Notes under the pieces: model-generated
Databases searched by the model: none
Told to the model about the DNA's origin: nothing
What the model saw: only the letters and a program-made list of their open reading frames with translations
DNA from: Actinobacteria bacterium UBA912
Lineage (GTDB): Bacteria; Actinomycetota; Coriobacteriia; Anaerosomatales; UBA912
Assembly: GCA_002293965.1 (NCBI GenBank)
Contig: DBEG01000100.1
Coordinates: 1 to 43,723 of the forward strand
Length of the DNA stretch: 43,723 nucleotides
Direction of reading: 5' to 3'
Shown: positions 15,210 through 24,321 of the stretch, piece after piece
Position numbering within the stretch: position 1 is the stretch's first letter
How the letters are laid out: the number at the start of each line of letters is the position of its first letter
Program-made: the position numbers and the translations under genes

Positions 15210-17399
15210 ATGAGTAAGGTTGTCGAGACTTTCGAGCTGTTTGGCAAGGAGTACACGTTCGAGACAGGTGAGCTGGCCAAGCAGGCTGGCGGAGCGGTGG
15301 TTGTTCGTCAGGGAGACACAATGGTCCTGGTGACTGCTACGGCTTCGGCTCAGGCTAAGGATTTCGACTTCTTTCCGCTTACTGTGGACTTCGAAGAGCG
15401 GATGTACGCTGCCGGCAAGCTACCTGGCGGGTTCATCAAGCGTGAGGCGCGACCAAGCGAGAAGGCGATCCTGACCGCTCGGATGATCGACCGTCCTTTG
15501 CGCTCGGCATTCGCCGAAGGATTCCGTAACGAGGTTCAGATCATCGCGACCGTGCTTTCCGCCGACCAGGTCCACCAGCCCGATGTGATTTGCATAATGG
15601 GCGCTTCGGCGGCCTTGATGATAGCCGGGATTCCCTTCGATGGTCCGCTATCCGGCGTTCGCGTTGCCAGGGTTGACGGTGAGTTGCTCGTCAACCCCAC
15701 CTTTGAGGAACTAGACCGATCCGACCTCGACCTCGTCGTGGCCGGATCCGCTGATGCGATCTACATGATCGAAGCGGGCGCGAACGAAGTACCCGAGGAC
15801 GACATGCTCGAAGCACTGCGGTTTGCTCAGAGCGCGATCACCCAGTTCTGTGAAGTCCAGAAGAATTTCGCCAGTCGTTGTGCATCCACCAAGATGGAAG
15901 TCGCCATCTACGAGATCGATCAAGAGCTCAGGAACCGAGTATTCTCCATCGGCTCGGAGAAGATGAGTGAGGCTTTACGCAATCCTGATAAACATTCGAG
16001 GATCTCGAATGTTGCCGCTGTCAAGGAGTTCGTTATCAGTCAGTTCTCCGACGAGGAGATGGCCGCCTTAGGCAAAGACATCAAGGCACTTCTGAAGGAA
16101 CTTGAGAAGACCGCCATGAGACGAATGGTTCTCGACGAGGGCGAACGGGTGGACGGGCGTCGCTCCGATGAGGTTCGCGAGATATCGAGCGTGGCTGGCT
16201 ATCTGCCTCGCGCCCATGGATCAGGCCTCTTCACTCGCGGTCAGACACAAGTGCTGTCGGTGCTTACGCTCGGGATGCTCTCCGAGTGGCAGCGCATCGA
16301 CACCATCGACGTCTCAGACGGCAAGCGCTATCTGCATCACTACAACTTCCCGCCATTCTGCACCGGGGAGACCGGATTCATGCGCGGACCCAAGCGCCGA
16401 GAGATCGGCCACGGTGCACTTGCTGAGCGGGCACTGCTACCAGTTCTTCCCGAGGAGGACGAGTTCCCCTACACCATCCGCATCGTGTCAGAGGTGCTGG
16501 AGTCCAATGGTTCTAGCTCCATGGGCTCGGTCTGCGGTTCCACTCTAAGCCTTATGGACGCTGGCGTGCCGATCTCGGCACCGGTCTCCGGAATCGCCAT
16601 GGGGCTCATCAAGGAGGGTGACGAGGTCGCAGTACTCTCCGACATCCAGGGACTCGAGGACTTCCTCGGCGATATGGACTTCAAGGTAGCCGGTACTGAG
16701 AACGGGATCACTGCTCTCCAGATGGACAACAAGGCAAAGGGCTTGAGCCATGAGATCCTCGAGCAGGCCCTTCGTCAGGCCAAGACTGGTCGCGAGCATA
16801 TCCTTTCAGAGATGATCAAGGTCATCGATGCTCCCCGCGAGGAACTCAAGGAGAACGCTCCCCGGATCATCACAGTCCGCATTCCAGTGGATCGCATACG
16901 TGAAGTCATAGGATCAGGCGGAAAGGTCGTTCGTTCGATCCAGGAAGACACCGGCGCGCAGATCGACATACAGGAAGACGGAACCATCTTCATCGCCTCG
17001 AAAGACCAGGGCGGAGAAGAGGCGCGACGTCGTATCGAGATGATCGTCAAGCAGCCTGAGATTGGTGAGAAATATACGGGTCGTGTCGTTTCCATCCAGG
17101 CATTCGGTGCCTTCGTGGAGTTACTCCCCGGGAAAGACGGCCTTCTTCACATCTCCAAAGTCGCAAAAGGTCGAGTCGAGAAGGTCGAGGACGTGCTCAA
17201 CGTTGGGGATGAAGTAGAGGTAGAGATCACAGATATCGATGACCGCGGCAAGGTCTCGTTGGATCGCCTCGACAAGCCCGACGCTCCTGCCGGTTCCGGA
17301 GGTGCTGCACGCACGTCAGACCGCGACGATCGCCCAAGGGGTCGCGGAGGCGATGACCGCTCGTCAACGGATTCCAAGAGGCCTCGCAGAAGACACTAG
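15210..17399 (+). CDS. pnp: Polyribonucleotide nucleotidyltransferase (PNPase)
   Basis: PNPase degrades RNA 3' to 5' by phosphorolysis. The 729-residue protein has two RNase PH domains with an alpha-helical linker. The first contains KLPGGFIKREARPSE and DRPLR; the second contains HGSGLFTRGQTQ and GSSSMGSVCG. A KH domain (VIGSGGKVVRSIQEDTG) and an S1 domain (GRVVSIQAFGAFVELLPGKDGLLH) follow. The tail is Arg/Asp/Gly-rich and probably disordered. The ATG at 15210 is preferred over a TTG one codon before. A strong inverted repeat follows the gene. Confidence 0.98.
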   Translation: MSKVVETFELFGKEYTFETGELAKQAGGAVVVRQGDTMVLVTATASAQAKDFDFFPLTVDFEERMYAAGKLPGGFIKREARPSEKAILTARMIDRPLRSAFAEGFRNEVQIIATVLSADQVHQPDVICIMGASAALMIAGIPFDGPLSGVRVARVDGELLVNPTFEELDRSDLDLVVAGSADAIYMIEAGANEVPEDDMLEALRFAQSAITQFCEVQKNFASRCASTKMEVAIYEIDQELRNRVFSIGSEKMSEALRNPDKHSRISNVAAVKEFVISQFSDEEMAALGKDIKALLKELEKTAMRRMVLDEGERVDGRRSDEVREISSVAGYLPRAHGSGLFTRGQTQVLSVLTLGMLSEWQRIDTIDVSDGKRYLHHYNFPPFCTGETGFMRGPKRREIGHGALAERALLPVLPEEDEFPYTIRIVSEVLESNGSSSMGSVCGSTLSLMDAGVPISAPVSGIAMGLIKEGDEVAVLSDIQGLEDFLGDMDFKVAGTENGITALQMDNKAKGLSHEILEQALRQAKTGREHILSEMIKVIDAPREELKENAPRIITVRIPVDRIREVIGSGGKVVRSIQEDTGAQIDIQEDGTIFIASKDQGGEEARRRIEMIVKQPEIGEKYTGRVVSIQAFGAFVELLPGKDGLLHISKVAKGRVEKVEDVLNVGDEVEVEITDIDDRGKVSLDRLDKPDAPAGSGGAARTSDRDDRPRGRGGDDRSSTDSKRPRRRH

Positions 17400-17413
17400 T
17401 AACTGTCGTATAC

Positions 17414-17466
17414 TTCACCCACGCCGACCGAATCTTCGCTAGCGATGAAAGGCTGGCGTGGGTGAA
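17414..17466 (+). repeat. Long perfect inverted repeat between pnp and the M16 gene
   Basis: TTCACCCACGCC (17414-17425) is exactly complementary to GGCGTGGGTGAA (17455-17466). Further pairing (one G-T and two G-C) extends inward with one mismatch. The loop contains a ten-base palindrome TCGCTAGCGA (17436-17445). The strand ends in TACATTTA, which is not a clean U tract. It begins 15 bases after the pnp stop and ends 24 bases before the next start. It could be an mRNA-stabilising or processing hairpin, a terminator, or an operator. Confidence 0.65.
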
Positions 17467-17490
17467 TACATTTAGCGAAGGATTGTGCAC

Positions 17491-18741
17491 ATGTTCTACC
17501 AGCAAACAGTGCTGGACAACGGATTGACGGTCGTCACCGAACGCATCGACACTGTAAGATCGGTCGCGCTCGGCCTGTGGTTCCGGGTAGGCAGCCGCGA
17601 TGAAACCGCTGCGGAAGCCGGTATGTCACACTTCATTGAGCACATGATGTTCAAGGGCACGCCTACTCGCTCGGCAGCTGATATCTCACAGGCTTTCGAT
17701 CGCATCGGAGCGGACCTCAATGCGTTCACCTCCAAGGAGTACACTTGCTACTACTCCAGATTCGTCAGCGACAACCTGCCCGTGATCATCGAGCTTTTCT
17801 CCGATATGCTGTGCAATTCCACCTTGGCCGAGGACGCATGTTTTCGAGAACGTGAGGTTGTGATCGAAGAGATCGCACGGACCGAGGATGCGCCAGACGA
17901 TCAAATCCACGAGATTTTCGCATCAGGTCTGTATGCTGGCCATCCGTTAGGTTCATCCATCCTGGGTACTCGCACGAGCGTCGGCAGCTTCGATCATGCG
18001 GCCACTGCGGCATTCCGCGAAAAGCACTACTCGCCAGGCAATTGCATTGTTGCCGTTGCTGGCTTGGTAGACCACGACGAAGTTGTCGCCCTGGTGAAAT
18101 CACGGCTGGAGTTACCCGGCACAACCCCGAACACCCGCACACTTTCGACTCCAAGTGCACCAAGGTCGCTGGTCTCGATCAACAAGGAGACCGAACAATC
18201 CCATATCTGCTACGGGATGACCGCACTGAATTGGGATCATCCTGATCGCTACGCACTCTCAATTGCTGATGCGGTGCTCGGAGGCGGTATGTCCAGCAGG
18301 CTGTTCCAGGAGATTCGTGAGAGTAAGGGTCTGGCGTATTCGGTGTACAGCTTCCTGACCTTGTTCCAGGAGACCGGACAATTCGCAGTCTATGCTGGTA
18401 CGCGCCCTGCTAATACCGCTGAGGTCGTCGGCATCATCCGCCAGCAGATCGAGCTGATGGCTGCCGAGGGTATCTCGGCAGCTGAACTCGACAGGGCACG
18501 CAACTCTTTCAAGGGGCACCTTGTTTTGGGCCTTGAGGATACCAGGGCCAGGATGTCGCGGCTGGGCAAGAGCTTCGTCGTTCAATCGGAGCTACTGTCC
18601 ATCGATGAGCTGATCGGGCGCATCGAGGCGGTTACAATTGAGGATGTCGCTCGCGTAGTTTCGTCGGTATTCGCGACGAAGGGCTCGTTGGCTTTCATCG
18701 GTCCACTCACTTCCGAGGAAGTCGATCGACTGTCCCAGTAG
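17491..18741 (+). CDS. M16 family zinc peptidase (processing-peptidase-like)
   Basis: The 416-residue protein begins with the M16 domain TVLDNGLTVVTERI and has the inverted zinc motif HFIEH (residues 47-51) followed by MMFKGT. A downstream glutamate in the EREVVIEEI block probably completes the site. The second half is the non-catalytic M16 domain (GGGMSSRLFQEIRESKGLAYSVYS). The family cleaves peptides. Its place straight after pnp matches mlpA/ymxG of Bacillus, although the substrate is unknown. I use ATG 17491, eight bases after GAAGGA; a GTG lies two codons earlier. Confidence 0.93.
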   Translation: MFYQQTVLDNGLTVVTERIDTVRSVALGLWFRVGSRDETAAEAGMSHFIEHMMFKGTPTRSAADISQAFDRIGADLNAFTSKEYTCYYSRFVSDNLPVIIELFSDMLCNSTLAEDACFREREVVIEEIARTEDAPDDQIHEIFASGLYAGHPLGSSILGTRTSVGSFDHAATAAFREKHYSPGNCIVAVAGLVDHDEVVALVKSRLELPGTTPNTRTLSTPSAPRSLVSINKETEQSHICYGMTALNWDHPDRYALSIADAVLGGGMSSRLFQEIRESKGLAYSVYSFLTLFQETGQFAVYAGTRPANTAEVVGIIRQQIELMAAEGISAAELDRARNSFKGHLVLGLEDTRARMSRLGKSFVVQSELLSIDELIGRIEAVTIEDVARVVSSVFATKGSLAFIGPLTSEEVDRLSQ

Positions 18742-18759
18742 GATTACGGGAGGTTCGTC

Positions 18760-19542
18760 ATGGTGAAGGTTCTTGTTTGCGGCGCGCTGGGCAAGATGGG
18801 CATGGCTGTTGTTAAGGCTGTAGAGGCCAGTGATGATCTACGCTTGGTCGCTGTAGTCGACACAGGGATCGATCCTGACACCGATATCGCCGATGTTGAC
18901 ACACCTTCCGCATATCGCGATCTTTCCCAGGCTATATCGGCCACCGAACCCGATGTGATGGTTGACTTCACCCACCCGCAGGCGGTTGAGGGCAACCTCA
19001 GGATCGCATTGCGATCCGGCGTCGACTGCGTGGTGGGAACCACGGGTCTCTCACAGGACACACTCGTGACTCTCGCCGAGGAGGCTCCCCAGGGGACGTG
19101 CCTGTTCTTCGCTCCGAACTTCGCTGTGGGAGCCGTACTCATGATGCGATTCGCCGCCGAAGCCGCCAAGTTCATGCCGCATGTGGAGGTCATCGAGTTG
19201 CACCATGACCAGAAAGCAGATGCCCCGAGTGGCACCGCAATGCGAACGGCCTCCCTCATCGCCGAGCGTCGTGCATCCATTCCCGCCTTGGCACCTCAGG
19301 GGTCGGAGATCGTTGCAGGTGCTACCGGGGCACAAGTCGACGGAATCCGGGTGCATTCTATCAGGCTTCCCGGCCTGGTCGCCCACCAAGAGGTCATCTT
19401 CGGCGCTAGCGGTCAAACCCTGACGATCCGCCATGATTCGCTCGATCGCACCTCGTTCATGCCCGGAGTTCTGCTCGCAGTCCGCAAGGTCGGAGGGCTG
19501 GCCGGTTTGGTCGTCGGCCTGGAAACACTGATGGGTGATTAG
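18760..19542 (+). CDS. dapB: 4-hydroxy-tetrahydrodipicolinate reductase
   Basis: DapB reduces the product of DapA with NAD(P)H in the lysine/diaminopimelate pathway. The 260-residue protein has the dinucleotide loop CGALGKMG at the N-terminus, VDFTHP, GTTGL, APNFAVGA, and the catalytic block ELHHDQKADAPSGTA. The C-terminal block R-x-x-GLVAHQEVIFG also fits. It starts 18 bases after the M16 gene. The next gene, lysC, overlaps it or abuts it. Confidence 0.97.
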   Translation: MVKVLVCGALGKMGMAVVKAVEASDDLRLVAVVDTGIDPDTDIADVDTPSAYRDLSQAISATEPDVMVDFTHPQAVEGNLRIALRSGVDCVVGTTGLSQDTLVTLAEEAPQGTCLFFAPNFAVGAVLMMRFAAEAAKFMPHVEVIELHHDQKADAPSGTAMRTASLIAERRASIPALAPQGSEIVAGATGAQVDGIRVHSIRLPGLVAHQEVIFGASGQTLTIRHDSLDRTSFMPGVLLAVRKVGGLAGLVVGLETLMGD

Positions 19543-20794
19543 TTTGTCTTCAGACTCGATCGGCACTCTGGACTCGATAGTCGTCATGAAGTTCGGCGGG
19601 ACATCTACTGCCGATGCACAGAGTCGGCAAGCCGTTGTCGCTAAGGTCGCCAGAGCCATCACAGACGGGAGCCGTCCGGTCGTCGTGGTCAGCGCCATGG
19701 GTAGAGAGGGCTCTCCGTACGCAACCGATACGCTGCTCGCACTGCTTGATGCTGAGACCGCCGACCCTCAGGACTCAGACCTACTTCTTTCAACCGGTGA
19801 GCTCATCTCCGCTGTTGTAGTGGCCCAGGAACTCAGGGCAGCGGGAATCCCTGCAAAAGCGATGTCGGGATCGGACGCCGGCTTGGTCACAGAGGACAAC
19901 CCCGGCGACGCGCGTATCGTTGCTATCCATCCGGATCGCATATTTGAATTGATACGCAGGGACTGCGTCCCGGTTGTTGCTGGCTTCCAGGGGGTCTCGG
20001 TGGTTGGATCGGTAACCACACTCGGTCGGGGAGGTAGCGATACAACGGCATGTGCACTCGGTGTGGCTCTCGGCGCCGAGGCCGTTGAGATCTACTCGGA
20101 TGTCGAAGGCGTCGCCACAGCCGACCCAAGGGTATGTGACGGGACCCGGATACTCGAGGTCATCGGTGCGGACGAGTTGTTCCAACTCGCTAGGCACGGA
20201 GCGCGGGTAGTCCATGCACCTGCAGCTGACCTTGCGCTTCGCAACAACCTCCGGCTTAGGATCCGTGGCACCTTTTCTGAAGAGGGAGGAACCACGGTGT
20301 TGCCGGACGCGCGGTACTCTCCTGAAGGGGTTGCAACCGCACTCTCGCATAAGACCAGTATCGTTCGCGTGCGTGTTGATCTTGCTCACGACGAGGGCAC
20401 TCCGCACCACATGAATGCACAATCAAAGGTCTACTCGGCCATGGCTCAGCGCGGGATATCGCTGGACATGTTCACCCCTGCAGGGCGCTATCTCACCTTC
20501 ACCACGTCATTCGATTGCATGGATGGCCTGAAGGCTGCACTGGACGATCTTTCTCTCGATTACACTGTTCAGTCCGGACTGGCTAAAGTCACCCTTGTCG
20601 GGGCTGGAATGCATGGTATACCCGGCGTGATCGCCAAGATGTCGGCTTGTCTGAACCTCGCAGGCGTCGCCGTATTGCAAAGCGCAGACAGTCACACCAC
20701 CATCTCGGTTGTCGTGGACTCCAATGAACTTAAAGTTGCCCTGGAAGCTCTGAGCAAGGACTTTGATCTTGGTGCTGGGCCGTGCTCGTGCTGA
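19535..20794 (+). CDS. lysC: Aspartate kinase (aspartokinase)
   Basis: It phosphorylates aspartate, the first step toward lysine, threonine and methionine. The protein (about 419 aa) has the catalytic block VMKFGGTSTAD (KFGG at 19-22), VSAMG, STGE, and RGGSDTTACALGVALGAEAVEIYSDVEG. The C-terminal ACT domains (from about residue 270) usually mediate feedback by lysine or threonine. The start is uncertain: a GTG at 19535 overlaps dapB by eight bases, while a TTG at 19544 lies just after its stop. Asd, the next enzyme, is not in this window. Confidence 0.93.
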   Translation: MISLSSDSIGTLDSIVVMKFGGTSTADAQSRQAVVAKVARAITDGSRPVVVVSAMGREGSPYATDTLLALLDAETADPQDSDLLLSTGELISAVVVAQELRAAGIPAKAMSGSDAGLVTEDNPGDARIVAIHPDRIFELIRRDCVPVVAGFQGVSVVGSVTTLGRGGSDTTACALGVALGAEAVEIYSDVEGVATADPRVCDGTRILEVIGADELFQLARHGARVVHAPAADLALRNNLRLRIRGTFSEEGGTTVLPDARYSPEGVATALSHKTSIVRVRVDLAHDEGTPHHMNAQSKVYSAMAQRGISLDMFTPAGRYLTFTTSFDCMDGLKAALDDLSLDYTVQSGLAKVTLVGAGMHGIPGVIAKMSACLNLAGVAVLQSADSHTTISVVVDSNELKVALEALSKDFDLGAGPCSC

Positions 20795-20894
20795 ACCTAA
20801 GACCCGCAGGGCCACCCAACGATTGGGCGCCATGTGTCGTGGAAGTGCTTTAGAATAGCGGGAGTCGATAAGAATCATATGAGGAGAGCATATT

Positions 20895-21785
20895 ATGACC
20901 AGTCCTAGATTCGGACGCATGATCACCGCCATGGTGACTCCGTTCACTGCAGATGGGTCCCTCGATCTGCCTAGAGCTGGCGCCCTGGCTGACAGGTTGA
21001 TCTCGCAGGGATCCGACGCCCTGGTAGTGTGCGGGACCACTGGTGAGTCCCCTACGGTGTTCTACGATCAAAAACTCGACCTCTTCCGAAGCGTCCTCGA
21101 AGCGAACGCGCGCAGAGTTCCGATCATCGCCAATGTCGGTGACAACTGTACCGATGACTCGATCCACTTTGCCCGCAAGGTCGAAGGACTTGGCGTGGAT
21201 GCATTGATGGCAGTGGTCCCGTACTACAACAAACCACCACAAGAGGGCCTGTATCGTCATTTCCGAGCCATAGCACAAGCTGTTGACTTGCCTGTCATCC
21301 TTTACAACATCCCGGCGCGATGCGTGATCAACATGGAGCCTAGCACCATCGTGCGACTAGCCGATGACTGCCCAAACATCGTCGCAGTCAAGCAGGCGAA
21401 CTCCGATTTGTCTCAAGTCGCTGAGATCATTGCCAGTGCTCCCGCCGGATTCGAGGTCCTTGCAGGGGATGACGAACTCACACTTCCGATGATGGCCATC
21501 GGAGGAACCGGCGTCATCTCGGTTTTGTCCAACATCGCTGGGCCAAGTTTCAAAGAGATGATCGAGGCCCAAGTCGCAGGCGATCATACCCGAGCGCTCA
21601 GACTTCATCTTGAGCTGCTTCCTTTGATCAAGACACTGTTCATCACCGCAAACCCTATTATGGTGAAGAAGGCGTTCGAGTTGATGGGATATCCTGTCGG
21701 AGGGGTCAGACTACCGCTGATTGAAGCCACCCAGGCTCAAGAAGCGGAGTTGTCGGCAGTCCTCAGGCATTTGAATCTCATCTGA
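20895..21785 (+). CDS. dapA: 4-hydroxy-tetrahydrodipicolinate synthase
   Basis: DapA condenses pyruvate with aspartate semialdehyde. The 296-residue protein shows CGTTGES (46-52), Tyr137 in VILYNIP, and the Schiff-base Lys166 in IVAVKQAN, all placed as in the family. A strong GAGGAGAG ribosome site precedes the ATG. The 100-base gap after lysC may hold a promoter, but I find no pair of hexamers with correct spacing. The aspartokinase-dapA-RNase J order matches that of Bacillus. Confidence 0.97.
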   Translation: MTSPRFGRMITAMVTPFTADGSLDLPRAGALADRLISQGSDALVVCGTTGESPTVFYDQKLDLFRSVLEANARRVPIIANVGDNCTDDSIHFARKVEGLGVDALMAVVPYYNKPPQEGLYRHFRAIAQAVDLPVILYNIPARCVINMEPSTIVRLADDCPNIVAVKQANSDLSQVAEIIASAPAGFEVLAGDDELTLPMMAIGGTGVISVLSNIAGPSFKEMIEAQVAGDHTRALRLHLELLPLIKTLFITANPIMVKKAFELMGYPVGGVRLPLIEATQAQEAELSAVLRHLNLI

Positions 21786-21826
21786 GCCTGTCCGAAGCCT
21801 AGAGAATTGGAGCAACGACACATCTT

Positions 21827-23497
21827 ATGACACACAAAAAGAACCGACTTCGGGTCATCCCCTTGGGGGGACTGGAAGAAATCGGAAAGAACATGACCGT
21901 GTTCGAGTACGGGAACGACATGGTCGTAATAGACGCTGGCATTATGTTTCCTGATGACGCCCATCCTGGAGTCGATCTCATTCTCCCGGACTACTCATAC
22001 ATCCTCAAACGAGTCGACAAGCTCCGCGGCATCATCATCACTCATGGACACGAGGATCACACTGGGGCATTGCCGTATCTCCTTAAGGACCTAGGTGAGT
22101 CTGTACCCGTTCTGGGTACCCGGCTGACTCTGGGCCTGATCAAGGGCAAACTTGAGGAGCATGGTATAAACAAGCCAAAGCTTCGTGAGATTCGATCGGG
22201 TATGCATGTCAATCTGGGGAGCTTCGGCTTCGATTTCATTGCGGTCAACCATTCGATACCCGATAGCGTTGCTGTCGTCATCAGGACTTCGTTCGGAAAC
22301 ATCCTGCATACTGGGGACTTCAAGTTCGACCAGACTCCTGTTGACGGACGCCAGACGGATTACCAGGAACTGGCGAAACTTGGTAAGCAGGGACTCCTGA
22401 TGCTACTGAGCGACTCGACCAACGCCGAAACTCCAGGTACCACGAAGTCCGAGTCGGTTGTCGGACCGACACTGCAATCGATCATGTCTGAGGCCAATCA
22501 ACGCGTGATCATCGCTTCGTTTGCCAGTCATATCCATCGCCTGCAGCAAGTTTGCGATGCCGCCATTGCGTGTGGTCGCAAGGTCGTGGTAACTGGGCGC
22601 TCCATGATCAACAATGTCAAGATTGCGCGAACCTTGGGTTACCTGGATATCGATGACGCCAATATCGTAGATGCATACACGGCTGGCGAAATCCCAGCTG
22701 ATAAGGTGTGCGTGCTATCAACAGGCAGTCAGGGTGAACCGCTTTCCGCACTGTCCCGCATGGCTAGCGGTGAACATAGAGCTGTTCAGATCCAGAGCGG
22801 CGACACTGTGATTATCTCGGCAAGTCCGGTTCCGGGAAACGAGAAGGCCGTTGGCAAGGTCATCAACCGACTGGTCAAGCTCGGTGCTGAAGTCTTCCAC
22901 AAGTCATTCGCTCCGGTCCATGTATCTGGGCACGCTGCTGCAGAAGAGCTCAAACTCATGATCAACCTTGTCAACCCGGAGTACTTCGTTCCAGTCCATG
23001 GCGAATCCAGACATCTGCATGCGCATGCAAAATGTGCTGTTACTGTAGGTGTCGCCTCGGAGAACATCTTCATCATGGAGAATGGCGAGTGCCTTGAGAT
23101 CTCGGATCGCGGAGTCAAAATCTCGGAGAAGGTTCAATCCGGCGTGGTCTATGTCGATGGAATCGGTGTGGGCGATGTCGGGAAACATGTCCTTAAAGAC
23201 AGGCATCTTCTGGCGAAGGACGGCATTGTGACCATTGTGTTTGCCTTCGATTCACGCACTAAGAAGGTGGCATCGGATATCGAGCTGATCATGCGCGGTG
23301 TCACCCTAGCCGACGACGATGTCCTTCACTCTGACACCAGAGAGCGGATACGCAAGACTTTGGACAAGGTTGTACGCGATGATGGCGTGTCCACCGAGGA
23401 TATCGAACGTGCTGTCAGGGATTCTGTATCCAATATGCTTTGGGATAGGACCCGACGCCGTCCGATGGTCGTGCCTGTGGTCATGGAGGTCAATTGA
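21827..23497 (+). CDS. rnj: Ribonuclease J (beta-CASP metallo-beta-lactamase)
   Basis: RNase J has both 5' exonuclease and endonuclease activity in mRNA decay and rRNA maturation. The 556-residue protein begins with the family start LGGLEEIGKNMTVFEY. The zinc-binding HGHEDH is at 73-78, followed by HSIPDSVA, HTGDFK, DSTNAE and FASHIHRLQQ, then the beta-CASP blocks (GRSM, STGSQGEP) and HVSGHA. A C-terminal domain follows. RNase Y is also present in this window, so the cell has both Gram-positive type decay enzymes. Confidence 0.96.
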   Translation: MTHKKNRLRVIPLGGLEEIGKNMTVFEYGNDMVVIDAGIMFPDDAHPGVDLILPDYSYILKRVDKLRGIIITHGHEDHTGALPYLLKDLGESVPVLGTRLTLGLIKGKLEEHGINKPKLREIRSGMHVNLGSFGFDFIAVNHSIPDSVAVVIRTSFGNILHTGDFKFDQTPVDGRQTDYQELAKLGKQGLLMLLSDSTNAETPGTTKSESVVGPTLQSIMSEANQRVIIASFASHIHRLQQVCDAAIACGRKVVVTGRSMINNVKIARTLGYLDIDDANIVDAYTAGEIPADKVCVLSTGSQGEPLSALSRMASGEHRAVQIQSGDTVIISASPVPGNEKAVGKVINRLVKLGAEVFHKSFAPVHVSGHAAAEELKLMINLVNPEYFVPVHGESRHLHAHAKCAVTVGVASENIFIMENGECLEISDRGVKISEKVQSGVVYVDGIGVGDVGKHVLKDRHLLAKDGIVTIVFAFDSRTKKVASDIELIMRGVTLADDDVLHSDTRERIRKTLDKVVRDDGVSTEDIERAVRDSVSNMLWDRTRRRPMVVPVVMEVN

Positions 23498-24297
23498 TGG
23501 AGGTTGTTTGGGCGCTAATACTCGGAGTCGTTCAGGGCTTCGCGGAGTTTCTACCTATCTCATCCTCTGGCCACTTGAGGCTCATCCAAGATCGATTCAT
23601 GCTACCGGAAACCTTCGGGCTTGCCTTCGACGTTCTGTTGCACATAGGGACCCTGCTCTCCGTTGTGATGTATTTCCGTCTCGACTTGGCCCATATGGCT
23701 TCGGCAATCTTCACCAAATCACCCGAGCGCCGAGATGACAGGCGGCTCCTATTCCTGATTGTGGTTGCAACCGTTCCTACCGGGCTGATCGGGTTGCTCG
23801 GCGGTGATTGGTTCGAGAGCGTTCCTACTCTCTACATCGGTATCGCTCTTGTCATCACCGCACTTCTGCTGAGTGCCGCCGACCGATTGTCTCGTCGCTC
23901 CATTGATTCTGCCGGGCGACTGGGCTATGCACATGCGGTGCTCATTGGTGTCGCACAAGGGCTTGCTATCATGCCGGGTATCTCGCGCTCTGGTGCCACC
24001 ATGGCTGCGGGACTGGGGCTCGGTCTAGACCGCGAACAGGCAGCACGCTTTTCCTTCCTGTTGTCTATTCCAGTAATCCTATTGGCGTCGCTCAAGGAGG
24101 GTTACGAGGTAATTGTCCTCAACGAACCCATCCCGGGAACCGCCGCTCTCATTGTCGGGTTGATTGCTTCGACGCTGACCGGGTATGTCGCCATCGCTGG
24201 CCTCATGCGCTTCATCAAGAGCAATTCCTTCACGGTGTTTGCAATCTACACAGCCATTCTCGGTGCAGCCGTGATAATCTGGCAGACGGTAGGGTAG
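23497..24297 (+). CDS. uppP: Undecaprenyl-diphosphate phosphatase (UppP/BacA)
   Basis: UppP recycles the C55 lipid carrier by removing a phosphate, completing the cycle begun by UppS. The 266-residue membrane protein has the family motifs EFLPISSSGHL near the N-terminus and PGISRSGATM in the second half, plus about seven or eight hydrophobic segments. The start ATG overlaps the RNase J stop by one base (TGATG). A TTG one codon earlier is unlikely. Confidence 0.96.
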   Translation: MEVVWALILGVVQGFAEFLPISSSGHLRLIQDRFMLPETFGLAFDVLLHIGTLLSVVMYFRLDLAHMASAIFTKSPERRDDRRLLFLIVVATVPTGLIGLLGGDWFESVPTLYIGIALVITALLLSAADRLSRRSIDSAGRLGYAHAVLIGVAQGLAIMPGISRSGATMAAGLGLGLDREQAARFSFLLSIPVILLASLKEGYEVIVLNEPIPGTAALIVGLIASTLTGYVAIAGLMRFIKSNSFTVFAIYTAILGAAVIIWQTVG

Positions 24298-24321
24298 GAA
24301 GGTACGTCGCACAGGATTGAG

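Noticed and set aside
20823..20856. TTGGGC and TAGAAT as a dapA promoter
   Set aside because: The spacing is 22 bases, too long for a standard promoter.
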